Source of the DNA: Rhytidiadelphus loreus
Taxonomy: Eukaryota > Streptophyta > Bryopsida > Hypnales > Hylocomiaceae
Length of the DNA stretch: 64,000 bases
NCBI GenBank assembly: GCA_947034895.1
Contig: OX344761.1
Span: 68,943,839-69,007,838, forward strand
Reading direction: 5' to 3'
The position numbers were made by a program, and so were the translations under genes. Below, in pieces: positions 1-10,520 of this stretch. Numbering within the stretch: the stretch's first letter is position 1; each line of letters opens with the position of its first letter. The notes beneath the pieces are model-generated. The model was not told the origin of the DNA. It saw only the letters and a program-made list of their open reading frames with translations, and made no database searches.

Positions 1-166
1 AGTAACCAATTCAGGGCTTGGCTCAAGAGCTCGATATCAGTGATTTCTTCATCCACTACTTTCTGAGGCAATCCCTGCACATCTCCAACACCCAATCCCC
101 AACTCAATAATACTCCACATCAACCAAAGCCTTCATAACCAATTTGGACAGGAATTCTCCCACAAG

Positions 167-424
167 CTAACAACAAAATCTGCCCACATAAGCAATGAGA
201 CCCTCATCCACCGTTTCAAATGCTGCTTCAATCACCCACTCCAATTGACCACCCCAAACCCACAAAACACCATCCCTTTCTCTTCCCGAAAACGAATCCA
301 AAACCAATTCCAACACAACCAAACCAACTGAACAAGAGGTAACCGAAATTGACAATACATCGGGATGCGCACGACAAAGGTCCAACAATTTGTTGATGGT
401 GTGCCCCAATGCAGCAGACGCCAT
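167..424 (-). pseudogene. unknown coding-like block with downstream stops
   Basis: An ATG at 424-422 opens an 85-codon frame ending in TAG at 169-167. The block is clearly richer in GC than the DNA to its right, and the minus-strand 5' side carries a telo-box at 647-660, which fits the start of a transcript running left out of the window. Read past the first TAG in the same frame, the sequence still looks protein-like but meets further stops before coordinate 1. This is either a decayed gene or a first exon whose splice donor I could not place. I recognise no domain. Confidence 0.3.
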
Positions 425-646
425 GTCGCCCCTCTTCCAATTGCACCACAAAACGCATACATCAATCAAAGCCAAAAATGAGGGCCGCGCACATGAGCCC
501 AAATGGACCGATTGCAACAAAGTTTTATTGCGAGTGAAAACGAGAAAGCAGCGCTGGCTCTCACAAGCCAGCAGCAAGGTCTCTTGGCTTGTTTTGGGCT
601 GCAGGCAGCGTTGTCTGTAGAGCGTAACCCAGTCACTAGTCGCTAG

Positions 647-660
647 TTAGGGTTTTAGGG
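647..660 (-). promoter_or_regulatory. telo-box-like motif
   Basis: TTAGGGTTTTAGGG on the plus strand, so CCCTAAAACCCTAA on the minus strand. Telo-boxes are common near transcription starts of plant growth and translation genes. It lies 5' of the minus-strand coding-like block, consistent with a start region for it. Confidence 0.4.
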
Positions 661-3600
661 AGGGTGTTTTCTTTCTTTTTCTTTTTTAAATTTATTTTTG
701 ACACAAGTGAAGACTTGGGATAGATTTCTATTTTTTTAAGCTTTGAAAGAGGATGTTCCGAGGGGCATGTTGGATTGATAATTCAACAATTAACATTCAA
801 ACAATAGTGAGGACATTTTGTATCCTTGGGATGAAGTCAAGGAGGGTTTGTAGGATGGAAGAAAAAACAGTTTTTCATTCAATTTAAGTGAACAGAATTA
901 GATATTCCCTCACTATTGTATTATTGACTTTTCAAAAAAAGAAGACATTTAATCCATTGATCACCTTTATAGTGTAATTTAAAAACTTCTTGCTCTATAA
1001 TCTTGATGTGATTTGGAGCCATAAAAATGATGTTTTTTGAATTTGAACTAAACTATTGAATGAAATTTATCAAATGTAGTTTTTACTCCAAATGGAAAAT
1101 TTGTAAAATTCAATATTTTATTGTAATTTGCACTATGGCCTTATTACCATGGTTTTTTTATTTTATAATTCTAGAATGATGTGATGACTTTGGTTTAGAC
1201 CATGATCTTAAACACTATAATGTATACTTGTAATGAATTTTTTTGATATTTTGAATATATTTTGTAATTTTGAAGAATTTTCTTCATTTTTTCCTTAAAG
1301 AATTCATTATAGTTTTAAATTTCACAAAACAAATTCAAATTTTTATGACTAGTAGAAGATATGTAATTTCATCTTTGAAATTGAAACATACAAAATTTTA
1401 GTTATGAATTGTCACAAAATGGCAACAAATAAAATAAACGATTGTAAGGTTTGAATCTATAGTCATCATCTCCCATCCTTTCATAGTTAATGTTAATTGT
1501 GACCTTTTTCTAAATTCGACACATATTTACAAATTCTTGCTTAATATGTATTGTCTTTATTCATGAAAGCCTAGGGGTGCTTTAAGGTACACTTTGAAAA
1601 TACATAGTTTATTAATATAGTGTCCAAAAAATGCACTCTAAAAGAATCTAGAATCCTCTTTCTACTACCAATAAGATGCAACAAAGCTTTTATAATTGAA
1701 TAACAATCACAACCTTATTCAGATGATAATAAGTGTTGCACCTTAGCAATTTGAATGACATTAATGCTAGGGGACCAAAAGTGTCCTTTGGATTGTTAGC
1801 TAATCATTTTTTATATTAAAGAAAAAATGATTTTTATCCATTTTTTGTATGCAACTTTTATAAAGGCTTTATCCAAGCATCATTGAGTTGATTAGTACTA
1901 GTTGTAACAATTGTTTTTTTAATTTTACATAAGGGAGTTTATCAATAAAAGGGTACACGTATATAATATAATTGAGTATATTGAATTTTCTTTCCCTTAA
2001 ACTTGATTTTGACATTTAAAATGATCTCTTTTGTATTTAGAAGATATCATTTTGCAAAATTAAGAAAACGAAACTTCTAAAGTCTAGTGTTTACTTCACT
2101 TGAAAATTTTGAAAAAAACCTTTATAAGAGCAATTTATTGAATTTTGAAGTTGAAGACATATTACCACTTTTCCAAATATAGAATGATATAAACAAAATC
2201 CCATACTATAATGAACTTCTATTATAAAATTATTAGATTTTTTATTGAGCATGTTTGTATTTGATATAAATGTTCTTCATATGTTCTTTAAATTTTTTGA
2301 GGTTTGACAATAATCAATATTGTTATGGGCTCAAGATAAAGAATTCAAGAAGTCTCTAATTCCTCAAAATAAATGCACCCTAGATCTACACACATTACAC
2401 ACAAAACCTAAGACAATCTTAATCCAAAATATCAAACCCACAAATATGTTTTGAGGTAGTTTTATTTACATTTGAGAACTATCATACCTCACTAGCTAGC
2501 AACTTTGGTAGAAAATAATAAAAATAATTCTTGCCTATTTTCATAATAAACCGTTCCCTTGTCTTATCTAATATTTGGAAATTGCAAGTGATTAAGGAAG
2601 AATCACAATATCCTTCTTTAGGAACATGTACAAGTCATTAATGGGAATCCTATCTCAATATTCTATCCATTCTATAAACAAATAACCTCTTATCTTCTTG
2701 GAAACAATAAAATGGGTATTTGAACCTTGTCAAATGCCCATACCTTGTTCAATTTTGAATACAATACTCGGATAGCAAGTTCGGCACTTTAGTGCAAAAT
2801 ATCTAATTAAAGTCTAAAAATAAGATTTGGCACTTTAAAATATAATTAAAGTCTAGAAATAAGATTCGGCACTTTAAAGTATAATTTCAAAAATTCAACA
2901 ATAATGATAGTAGGTTTTATTTAAGTCTTTTAGTCTTGCTTAACCTTATCTTTGAACTTTAAATAAATACTAGGCACTTAAGTGCCTAAACTAGTAGTAA
3001 AGTTTAATATATTATGTTAGTTACATACATGTCAAATTTTAGAAGTACATAAGAGATTACTAATAATTTGGGTAGCATAATTTTTTATCTAAGTATTGAA
3101 TCAAAATGTTTTTTTTATTCTTGCAAAAAAATACATGTCAACACCTTGTGTAAAAAATCCATTAAACCCTAAATAGAAATATTCATTCAATATTGAATTC
3201 ATAGGAACCTAACTAAAATTTTAATTATTTGGAAAATTGTCCTTTTTGCATTAAATTAACTCCTAGTGCCTTCAAATCCATATTTTAGCTATAATCAATT
3301 TTGATTTTTTGGCATCAAATTTTATTGATAAATATCAATATTGTATAATGATAAATCCAACAATATGGATATGATCTATGAGATCAATTATAACCTTTTT
3401 TTTAAATTTATTACTAAATTAATCATCTACATTATATTGTTCAATAAATCTCATATTTTTGAAAATTTGGCCTATCTTGAGGTCAAGTTGGATTCTAAAA
3501 ACAACCTTCTTTTATAACCAATTTCATGAAATTGAGGCAAATAATATATTCCTCCAAAGGTATAACCAAAAATTTCTTAAAGATTTGAGCATAAAATGTT

Positions 3601-5400
3601 AACCTCTAAATGCTCACCCTTCCGCTAGGTGAATGTTGTAAGAATGCGCTTCATCCAATTAATATTTGTTGAAAAAACTCTAAGAAAATTACATAAAATA
3701 ATCAATTGGCTACATGGATCAAGGATATATTAGACATTTTGGAGGAGTTCCAATTATTCGTAAACAATCAAAACATGAGTCTATGAGAGTTTTGTGTTGG
3801 TTTGGGGTACACCAAGAGCTCGGAACCAAGAGACAATACTTTAATCCCTAAATGCCCAAGGCACTTAATTTTGGTGTTGACAAAACTTTGAAGTTAAATA
3901 AAACCTTACCAAGTTATTATTTTCAGTAGTTTATATTTTTGAAAAAATCTTTTTGAAGTCTAATTTTAGCATCAAAAATCTGATTTTGAAAACCAATGAT
4001 TATGATTTTTCTATACAAGATTTTGTGCAAGGATGTCCATTGCAAATCTTGATTTCCTAGTGATGAGGGCTCTTGGAAATGAACCTCAATTACATTAGAA
4101 ATCACATTAGAAAATCATTTAGAAAAGTTGTAGAGTAGATTATGAGAAAATGTAAATTGATTTGGGGTTATACATGTCATGTCTTTTAATCTCATATTTT
4201 TTTTGGTGACTACAATTTTAGATTTGACATGTGAAAAAAGATTAAAAGGCCTCAAATCACTTTCACAATTTCAACACCCTCATGATCAAACATTATAATC
4301 TTTCAATCCATAAGTGATATTGTTGTGTTTTCTTTACTATGGGACCTCTAACATGTCTAGTTTGAATTTATATTGTTACAATTCAATTTTTTTGATAAAA
4401 CTTATCAAAATGTTGATTTTTTGTTCAATTTAGAGAAAATTCCAAGGAGCTCAAAAAAGGCCTTGGATGTTTAGAGTTTTAAAATTCATAACTTATTTGA
4501 TTGGTAGCAAAATAATCTTTACCTTAAATCTATACCTTAAATGAGTTTGTTTGTTTTGTTTGTTGTTTTGTTTGTTATAGAGTGAGATCTTCAAAACTAT
4601 GCGTCCCCTCCGGTTGTATTCTTAGTACCATCGAAAAGCTCTTTGTGAGGAGGGATGCATGAGCTTTATTTTGTGGTGTTTGGACCAACAATGCAAAAGA
4701 TATTGAATTTCAAAGTTGTTATGAATTAAAAAATTAGAAAATATTTTTATTTTTATTTTATTTTACTATGGCAATGGCATAAGGCACACTAGTGTATGCT
4801 AAGGTAGGAGTACCTTAATGTAACAACAATTTATAGATCCCTAAAACAATGCCCTAAAGTGAAGCAAAGCTATGGGCAAAGTAAACATGTGGTGTTTTGT
4901 AAAGTAGTCACAAAATTTTTGTGTTGGTCAATCTCTTGCGCATGATACAAACTTAAGGTGTTTTTTTTCCTTATTATGTGATCACTTATGTGTTAGTCTA
5001 CGGTCCACAATAGGTGCATTTATGCAATTTTTTTCAATAAATTTGTATTATATTCATGCAAAGTCAAAAAAAGACAAAAAAAGACACATTGTGTCATCTT
5101 AATTGAGGGGTTAAAGCTTCAAAAGTTACACCTGAGATGCTTCAATCTTCAAAAAATAACCACTACATCCTTGCAAATACTTATTTTACAAATATTAAAT
5201 CCAATGAAAAATTAGACATACATTTTTTCAATTAAAGCCAATTTTTCATTTGTAATATATGGTTTTCCAATCACTTTCATTTCAAGAGGGTAATGACTAT
5301 CTAACTATTCAAACATCTTTCAAAAAGCACCTTCTCATAACATTCTAAATTATAATGATTTCCATAATTATGTGTTGCTAATAATAAAGAAAACACTTCT
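661..5400. other. AT-rich intergenic DNA
   Basis: No coding frame with believable length or composition on either strand. It contains one copy of a dispersed AT-rich repeat (about 1230-1440) and a short tandem repeat at 2781-2880, where a block containing (T/C)GGCACTTT recurs at 2781, 2827 and 2866. Otherwise it is A/T runs typical of decayed intergenic sequence. Confidence 0.6.
1230..1440 (+). repeat. dispersed AT-rich repeat family 1, copy 1
   Basis: Shares with 32520-32780, 60070-60290, part of 42000-42100 and (reversed) 39780-39960 an ordered set of motifs: GAATTTTCTTCATTTTTTC, then a TTCACAAAA block, then ATTTTATGA, then a GACATGTGATTTCATCTCTGA-like block followed by an A-rich stretch. 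The ordered agreement across five sites shows a diverged interspersed repeat, probably an old non-autonomous mobile element. No coding capacity seen. Confidence 0.55.
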
Positions 5401-5695
5401 CTACCATGCATACTTATAATGCATATGTGAGAAAGTGATCAAAATGTATTGTTTACCATGTCATGTATTTCCCTATCATGGAGAATTATGTCGTATGTGT
5501 GAGAAAGTAGTAAAAATGAGTGTTTGCCATATTCTGTATTTCACTATAATCATGCATAATAGTCATGTGAGCAAGAAAGTAGTAAAACTGGGTTGTTTCC
5601 TATGTTATGTATTTTACTACAATCATGCATAATAGGAATGTATGCTAGAAAGTAGTAAATTGGGTTGTTTACTATGTAATGTACTAAAATGACTG
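5401..5695. repeat. 72-bp tandem repeat, four copies
   Basis: The anchor AGAAAGT recurs at 5430, 5502, 5574 and 5647, giving periods of 72, 72 and 73 bp. Each unit also carries a TGTATTT-ACTA-ATCATG-like segment. Copies are diverged but colinear. The array ends about 110 bp before the left breakpoint of NDL arm A. Confidence 0.75.
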
Positions 5696-5807
5696 AAATT
5701 CTACATAGCGATTCCAAATCTCTACATGCTCACACTTTCGAAAGTGGTGTTTTCCTTGATTTTACTACATTGATAATGTAGGAAACCAGAAAAATCTCCT
5801 TGTGTCC

Positions 5808-8800
5808 CTCAAAAATTTCATTATCAATTTCATTCGCAACAGAGAATTACATCGCCAGGACTGGTTTTGGGTTTGGACGCCCAATTCGATCCAGCAATTG
5901 AGAAAAACGAAACGGAGGTGAAGATTTAATGGTGCGGTACGTGATGTAGAGGACGAAGGGAGTGTTTGCAAGGAGACTACTAATTAATGGAGGAGAGGTG
6001 TGATTCTATTGCGTTGGAGATGGACATTGCTCCGTGGGGTGGCCAGGTATGTACACAAGCAGTGGTTTCTAAGTTTAGGGTCCCGATTTCTTGTTTATAA
6101 AGCTCTGCAAGAATGTGAATACCTGTGTGAAAACATTGAAACTACCAGCTTGATGTATTTCTGAAATCGCCTTTGGGACCACTGGTATGGACTATAGACG
6201 GTTTCGATCTTTGTGTCTGGCTCTGTGCATATGGAGTCCACGGAATGCTGTGATGGGTGGAGTGCATGTTCTATGGAGATAATGTACCCGGTGGTGTTGG
6301 TGATGCTCACGGCATTCAAAGGTTTTCCCTAATGAGTTTGTTTGTGTTGTGGGCATGCAGGAGTTTTGGGTGTCGACCTCATTCGGACACATTTCAGTCA
6401 CGGTGTGTGGAGATCAAGACAAGCCTGCCCTTGTCACGTACCCTGACGTTGGACTCAATTGTAAGATTGCAAACCAATTGGAACCAATATAATAATCACT
6501 GATTGTGGGTCTTGAAATTCTCAGAATTTTTGCTTGGCTGGATTTGGATCATGGCTAAAATCTGGAATCGTGACAACCCCGACTACATTTGAAGTCTTGT
6601 TTGTGATTGACCTCTTATTGCAGAATGCTAGTCTTGCACTCCAATAACTGTGAGCCTGTTCTTCATTGGGTCTGAACCGAAGGGAGGTGACTTTGGATTG
6701 ACAAAATCTACATTGAATGTGAGGAAGTTTAAGTAGGATCTTAGTTTGAGTGAAAAGCGAGAGCGAGTGCTCCAGGGACAGCCTCTCGTAGCATAGTTGC
6801 CTAGAGTTTGAGATCTGACTCTGTCGTTTGTCTGCATGGACAGCTTTCTCTTGCTTTGAGGGACTACTTTCTTGCCCCGACGCTTCCTCAGTGCTCTTCC
6901 ACAATTTTTGCATTTTCCATATCCAGCCCCCTGGCCACGAGGTGAGGGGTCACCCAATCTCTTCACTCTGGGTATTTTAGACTAGCCAGGCTGTTGTGTT
7001 TTTCACTCCAGGAAGCAATTGCCACTTGTGATTTTCTGTGAGGCACATTTCAGTCTTTGAAACTGCTGTGAATCTTTGAACTAAATTCTGATAATTAATG
7101 GAGTCCTTTTCCTGGATCAGATTGGAGCTTCTGATCTCGCTCCTGAGCAAGCTACCTTGTCCGTTGATGACTTAGCGGATCAAGTGGCGGAGGTCCTGGA
7201 TTACTTCCGGTAATCACATTCCGCTTCCATTTGTCTCTACACTCAACTCTCTCGAATACCACTTCAAGTCCTCGGGGGCACAAAATGGGCCTCCAAGTGC
7301 ACCGTCACATGTGTTCACTACTTGAAACATAAGTGGCAGTTGTCCAATCCGATGTGAATACAACATGACTCAAATGCTCTGATTTCAAAAAATGAGGGTT
7401 GAGGGTACATTCATTCCTTGTGTGCATCAGGAGCGGAAGAAGAATCATTCAGTAGCTGTTGGCTTTGAGGTTTTGATTGTGGTCCTTCCGTGAATTGCAG
7501 ACTGGATGAGGTGATCGGCATGGGAGTCTCTGGTGGAGCGTACATCCTCAGTCTATTTGCGGTACTCCCTTCGTTCACATATATAATTGTCTGCAACGGT
7601 TTAGGTTTAGAACATGAGAACTGGAGTTTCCATTTACCCAAACAAGAGCCTCGAAGACAAGGGATTTCGATCATATTTTGGGAATTCAGTAATGTGATTG
7701 ATCAAAAGTTGGAAGCTAGTCTTTTTTTTGTCTTTTCACTTTGTCCCTTGGACCGTGGCACGAGAAATTTTGCAGTAATTGGAAACATGGCATGGTCACG
7801 TCCACGATAGCAGATTTAATAGTGTTGACCATGCTAGGAATGTTCCAAATGAATAGTTATTGACCATAAAATGACTAGATACAGGACTAGTTATCTTAGT
7901 CTAGCTTAGCCTATTTGTTTTCTAATGTCTTGCTCCCTGGGCTCTAAATAGCCTTTACTTGTCTGGGAAGTGCAAACCCACCCTGACAAGTACAGTTATT
8001 AGTACTGTTTGCAGAATATTCATTTTAACTGTAGCTTTCTGTGATTTTGGCAAAACTTTTTAGGATGTGCAGAAAACATAGAACAATACCTGTCCCAGTT
8101 TTTGAAGGTAGTAAAGTAACCCCGTGGCCTTGAATTTTTGGCAACTGAATATGAGTATGAGCATCGTTATTTTTGACAAGATGATTAAAGAATGAAGACT
8201 GATAAAGAAACCTTTTTGATTGGTGGTGTGCAGTGCAAGCACACAGACCGTGCATTAGGGCTGATCTTGGTGTCACCTCTTGCGCGAAGTCCATCGTGGA
8301 CTGAATGGCTGCACAATCAGGTCCTTCAATCACATTCCAGTGGTTTTGAGTTTTGATACTTCTTTGATGCATTTCAAAACGAATTTTCATGTTTGATGTA
8401 CGCTATGTAGAGGCAGCTGCTCTCCCTCCACTCACTTTGTGGCAATGGGTTGTTATTATTGTTACAGGCCCTGATGAACCTTCTTTATTTCTGCGGCATG
8501 ACTGGGTTTGTCAAGGAGATGTTGCTTCAACGATATTTCAGCTTGGTGAGTATCCAACTTGGTTTGATTAATCTAGGCTCAGAATAGTAGACCATTTTCT
8601 TTGGTACTCATTTTTGAGTGTCCTTGGTCAATTGTGCAGTCCATGAATGAGAGACGCAGCAGAAATGTAATGCATTACCTGCAAGCGATTCACCGACGGC
8701 GGGATTTGACGGAGAGCTTGAAGAAACTGAAGTGTCGAACATTGATACTCGTTGGTGATCAGTCACCTTTCCACCGAGATGCTCTGCACATAAGCGATGC

Positions 8801-9106
8801 TATGAACCGACGATACAACGCGTTGATAGAGGTGAGAATGCCGCCCCATGCCATGCCAGCCCACTTGTGGCTCCAGAACAGACTGCATCTTCATCTTCTT
8901 TCATTTCTTTCATTAATTTGTGTTGCAGTCTACTCAGAAATCTAATATGACCTGGTCACACTATCATTGAGGGTAACCTACACACATGAATCAAACTATG
9001 CCGTAGTCATTTTGGGGACCATTGGTGGCCAGGTTGCAGAAGTCAGTACCTAACAATAATAATTCTTAATTATGCTTTGCAGGTTGAAGGAGATGGGTTT
9101 CTAGTA
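5808..9106 (+). repeat. inverted duplication, arm A
   Basis: Reverse complement of 15893-19738. Exons, introns and about 180 bp upstream of the start codon match almost base for base; sampled stretches show only a few differences per 100 bp and whole exons are identical. Homology begins abruptly near 5808 (5' flank) and stops inside the last exon at about 9106. Compared with arm B, about 0.5 kb including exon 8 is missing at about 8600. Confidence 0.95.
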
Positions 9107-9109
9107 TGA
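5987..9109 (+). pseudogene. NDL: NDL/NDRG-family gene, truncated copy A
   Basis: Exons: 5987-6046, 6361-6460, 6844-6941, 7121-7209, 7501-7561, 8234-8320, 8468-8545, 8640-8831, 9083-9109, all with GT-AG borders. The reading frame is open for about 263 codons and includes family hallmarks [28 protein letters not shown] and [14 protein letters not shown]. It lacks the 20-residue exon 8, deleted in phase, and after eight codons of the last exon the sequence switches to unrelated DNA and hits TGA at 9107-9109. This removes the last 67 residues, including the conserved [10 protein letters not shown] tail. NDL proteins are alpha/beta-hydrolase-fold, catalytically inactive G-beta-interacting regulators of auxin transport in Arabidopsis. 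With part of the core fold and the tail gone, a normal product is unlikely, though a shortened protein cannot be excluded. Confidence 0.85.
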
Positions 9110-10224
9110 TAAATTTGTCTATTTTTAGAATTCACTGTCTCTAAATCCAGATATCGGTGATTAACTCCATGAGACATACGGCCTTAAAATGATCGGTGGT
9201 GAAGTTATTTACTTCCAATAACGTGGATGAGACATAGCGAAATCCCCGTTTCCCAACGCAACCCGTGAGTAGCGAAATAAAGATCCCGCTATTTCATTTC
9301 TTTTCTTTTCAAGAACTTACGTCCACTTCCACTTCCCCGCCAACCAGGCATGGCCACCCCTCTCAAACACCTTCACACGCAGAAAACCATCCGATCGCGC
9401 AGCGCAGAAGCAATCCACGAGACGGAGCGACGACCCTGCGATGGCCTCCAGTTTCATTTGCCGGTACATTTTTCATGCAGTTTTTTGGAAACAAAATTCA
9501 CGGGAGAGGAATGGATGGTGTGTTCGTTTAGTTTTAATTGAGGAATGGATGGGGACATACTGTGTATGGAAATGAGACTGAACGGAGGAGTTCTCACGCT
9601 CTAGATTGTAGTTTCCTTCTTACTCGTTGGGATCAATTGCGATGGTTGGGATTGTTAGAGGATCAAGTTGTGTTGTGGAGATAGAGGATTGTGAAATTAA
9701 TTGTGCTTGGATGCAATTGTTGTGCAGGCAGCCGTCACTGTGTGTGGAAATCTGTTGAGGGAGGAGAACTGGAGTTCTTGCGATACGGATCAATAGATAG
9801 TTCTCCGCTAGGCAACCAATTTGCATGCTGAGGTATGATCTTCTTTGCCACAAACTTACTTTAGATTCACATTAATTCCAACAATGTACATTTATCTCAA
9901 TTCGCCTGAAACACTGAATTTCTTCTTCTCATACATGTAAATCTCCTCACAACGCTTGGCTGTGGAGTCTATTTGTAGAGTGATCAAGATGCTACTTGTG
10001 TGTAAGAAATTATAACACAATTGTAATGTAGAAACTCTCATCTGGAAGGACTGCTTTTCATTTAGCGAGATGAGTATTAATACAGGGATGTGTCAAGGCA
10101 CACATCCCGAGGTAACTCTCGATCTGTATCACAGGGGGTTCTTATCGACGAACAAGAAGTACTGTAAACTAACTCCTAGTGTAACTGAAGGTGTTCTATC
10201 TGTGGTGGATACTTATCTCTAACA
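9110..10224. other. spacer with possible leader exons
   Basis: Unique DNA between the end of arm A and the old NDL fragment. A GC-richer block at 9350-9463 has an ATG at 9350, an open frame and a plausible donor (CCG|GTACAT); a second small block near 9728-9838 ends at a donor-like GAG|GTATGA. These could be 5' leader exons of the ankyrin gene, but nothing proves it. The remainder shows no feature I can name. Confidence 0.3.
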
Positions 10225-10457
10225 TCGTGTTGTCCATGTGCGACTAAGGAAGAGCGTGGAGATCAAGCACTCATCACGTACCCCGACCTAAACTGAATGG
10301 CTGCACAATCAGGTATTCCATCACTGTCAATTGATTTTGAAATTTGATACTTTTTGGAAGCTTATTGATGACATTTTCCATGTTCGATGTATGCTATGCA
10401 AGGGTCAAGCTGCTCTCCCTTCCCTGACTTTGCGGCAATCGGTTGTTATTATGTTAG
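10225..10457 (+). pseudogene. old NDL fragment (copy C)
   Basis: About 10250-10290 resembles the 3' half of NDL exon 2 (GTGGAGATCAAG, then TCACGTACCCCGAC). It is joined directly to the last ~20 bases of NDL exon 6 (ACTGAATGGCTGCACAATCAG at 10292-10312), followed by an intron-6 equivalent at 10313-10457 that aligns with 8321-8467 at clearly lower identity than arms A and B share. Exons 3-5 are absent. Because intron sequence is retained, it is a deleted genomic duplicate and not a retrocopy. It abuts the 5' end of the ankyrin gene, whose start codon lies 64 bp downstream. Confidence 0.75.
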
Positions 10458-10520
10458 GTGTCAAGAACCGTGGCTTGTTTTGTTGGATTAGGGTCAGGAC
10501 TTGGAGATCAGAGCGTCACA

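Noticed and set aside
6521..6966. Long minus-strand frames (112 and 130 codons) opposite NDL introns and exon 3, repeated at 18573-19018
   Set aside because: They are shadows of the NDL gene: the plus-strand exon 3 of copy A lies within them with correct splice sites and family motifs, and the frames match no known protein.
6461..7120. Apparent loss of the NDL exon encoding the HI-PPGHE segment
   Set aside because: On a second look the exon is present (6844-6941 and 18598-18695), with its first bases diverged and acceptor AACAG-like, so the gene is not defective there.
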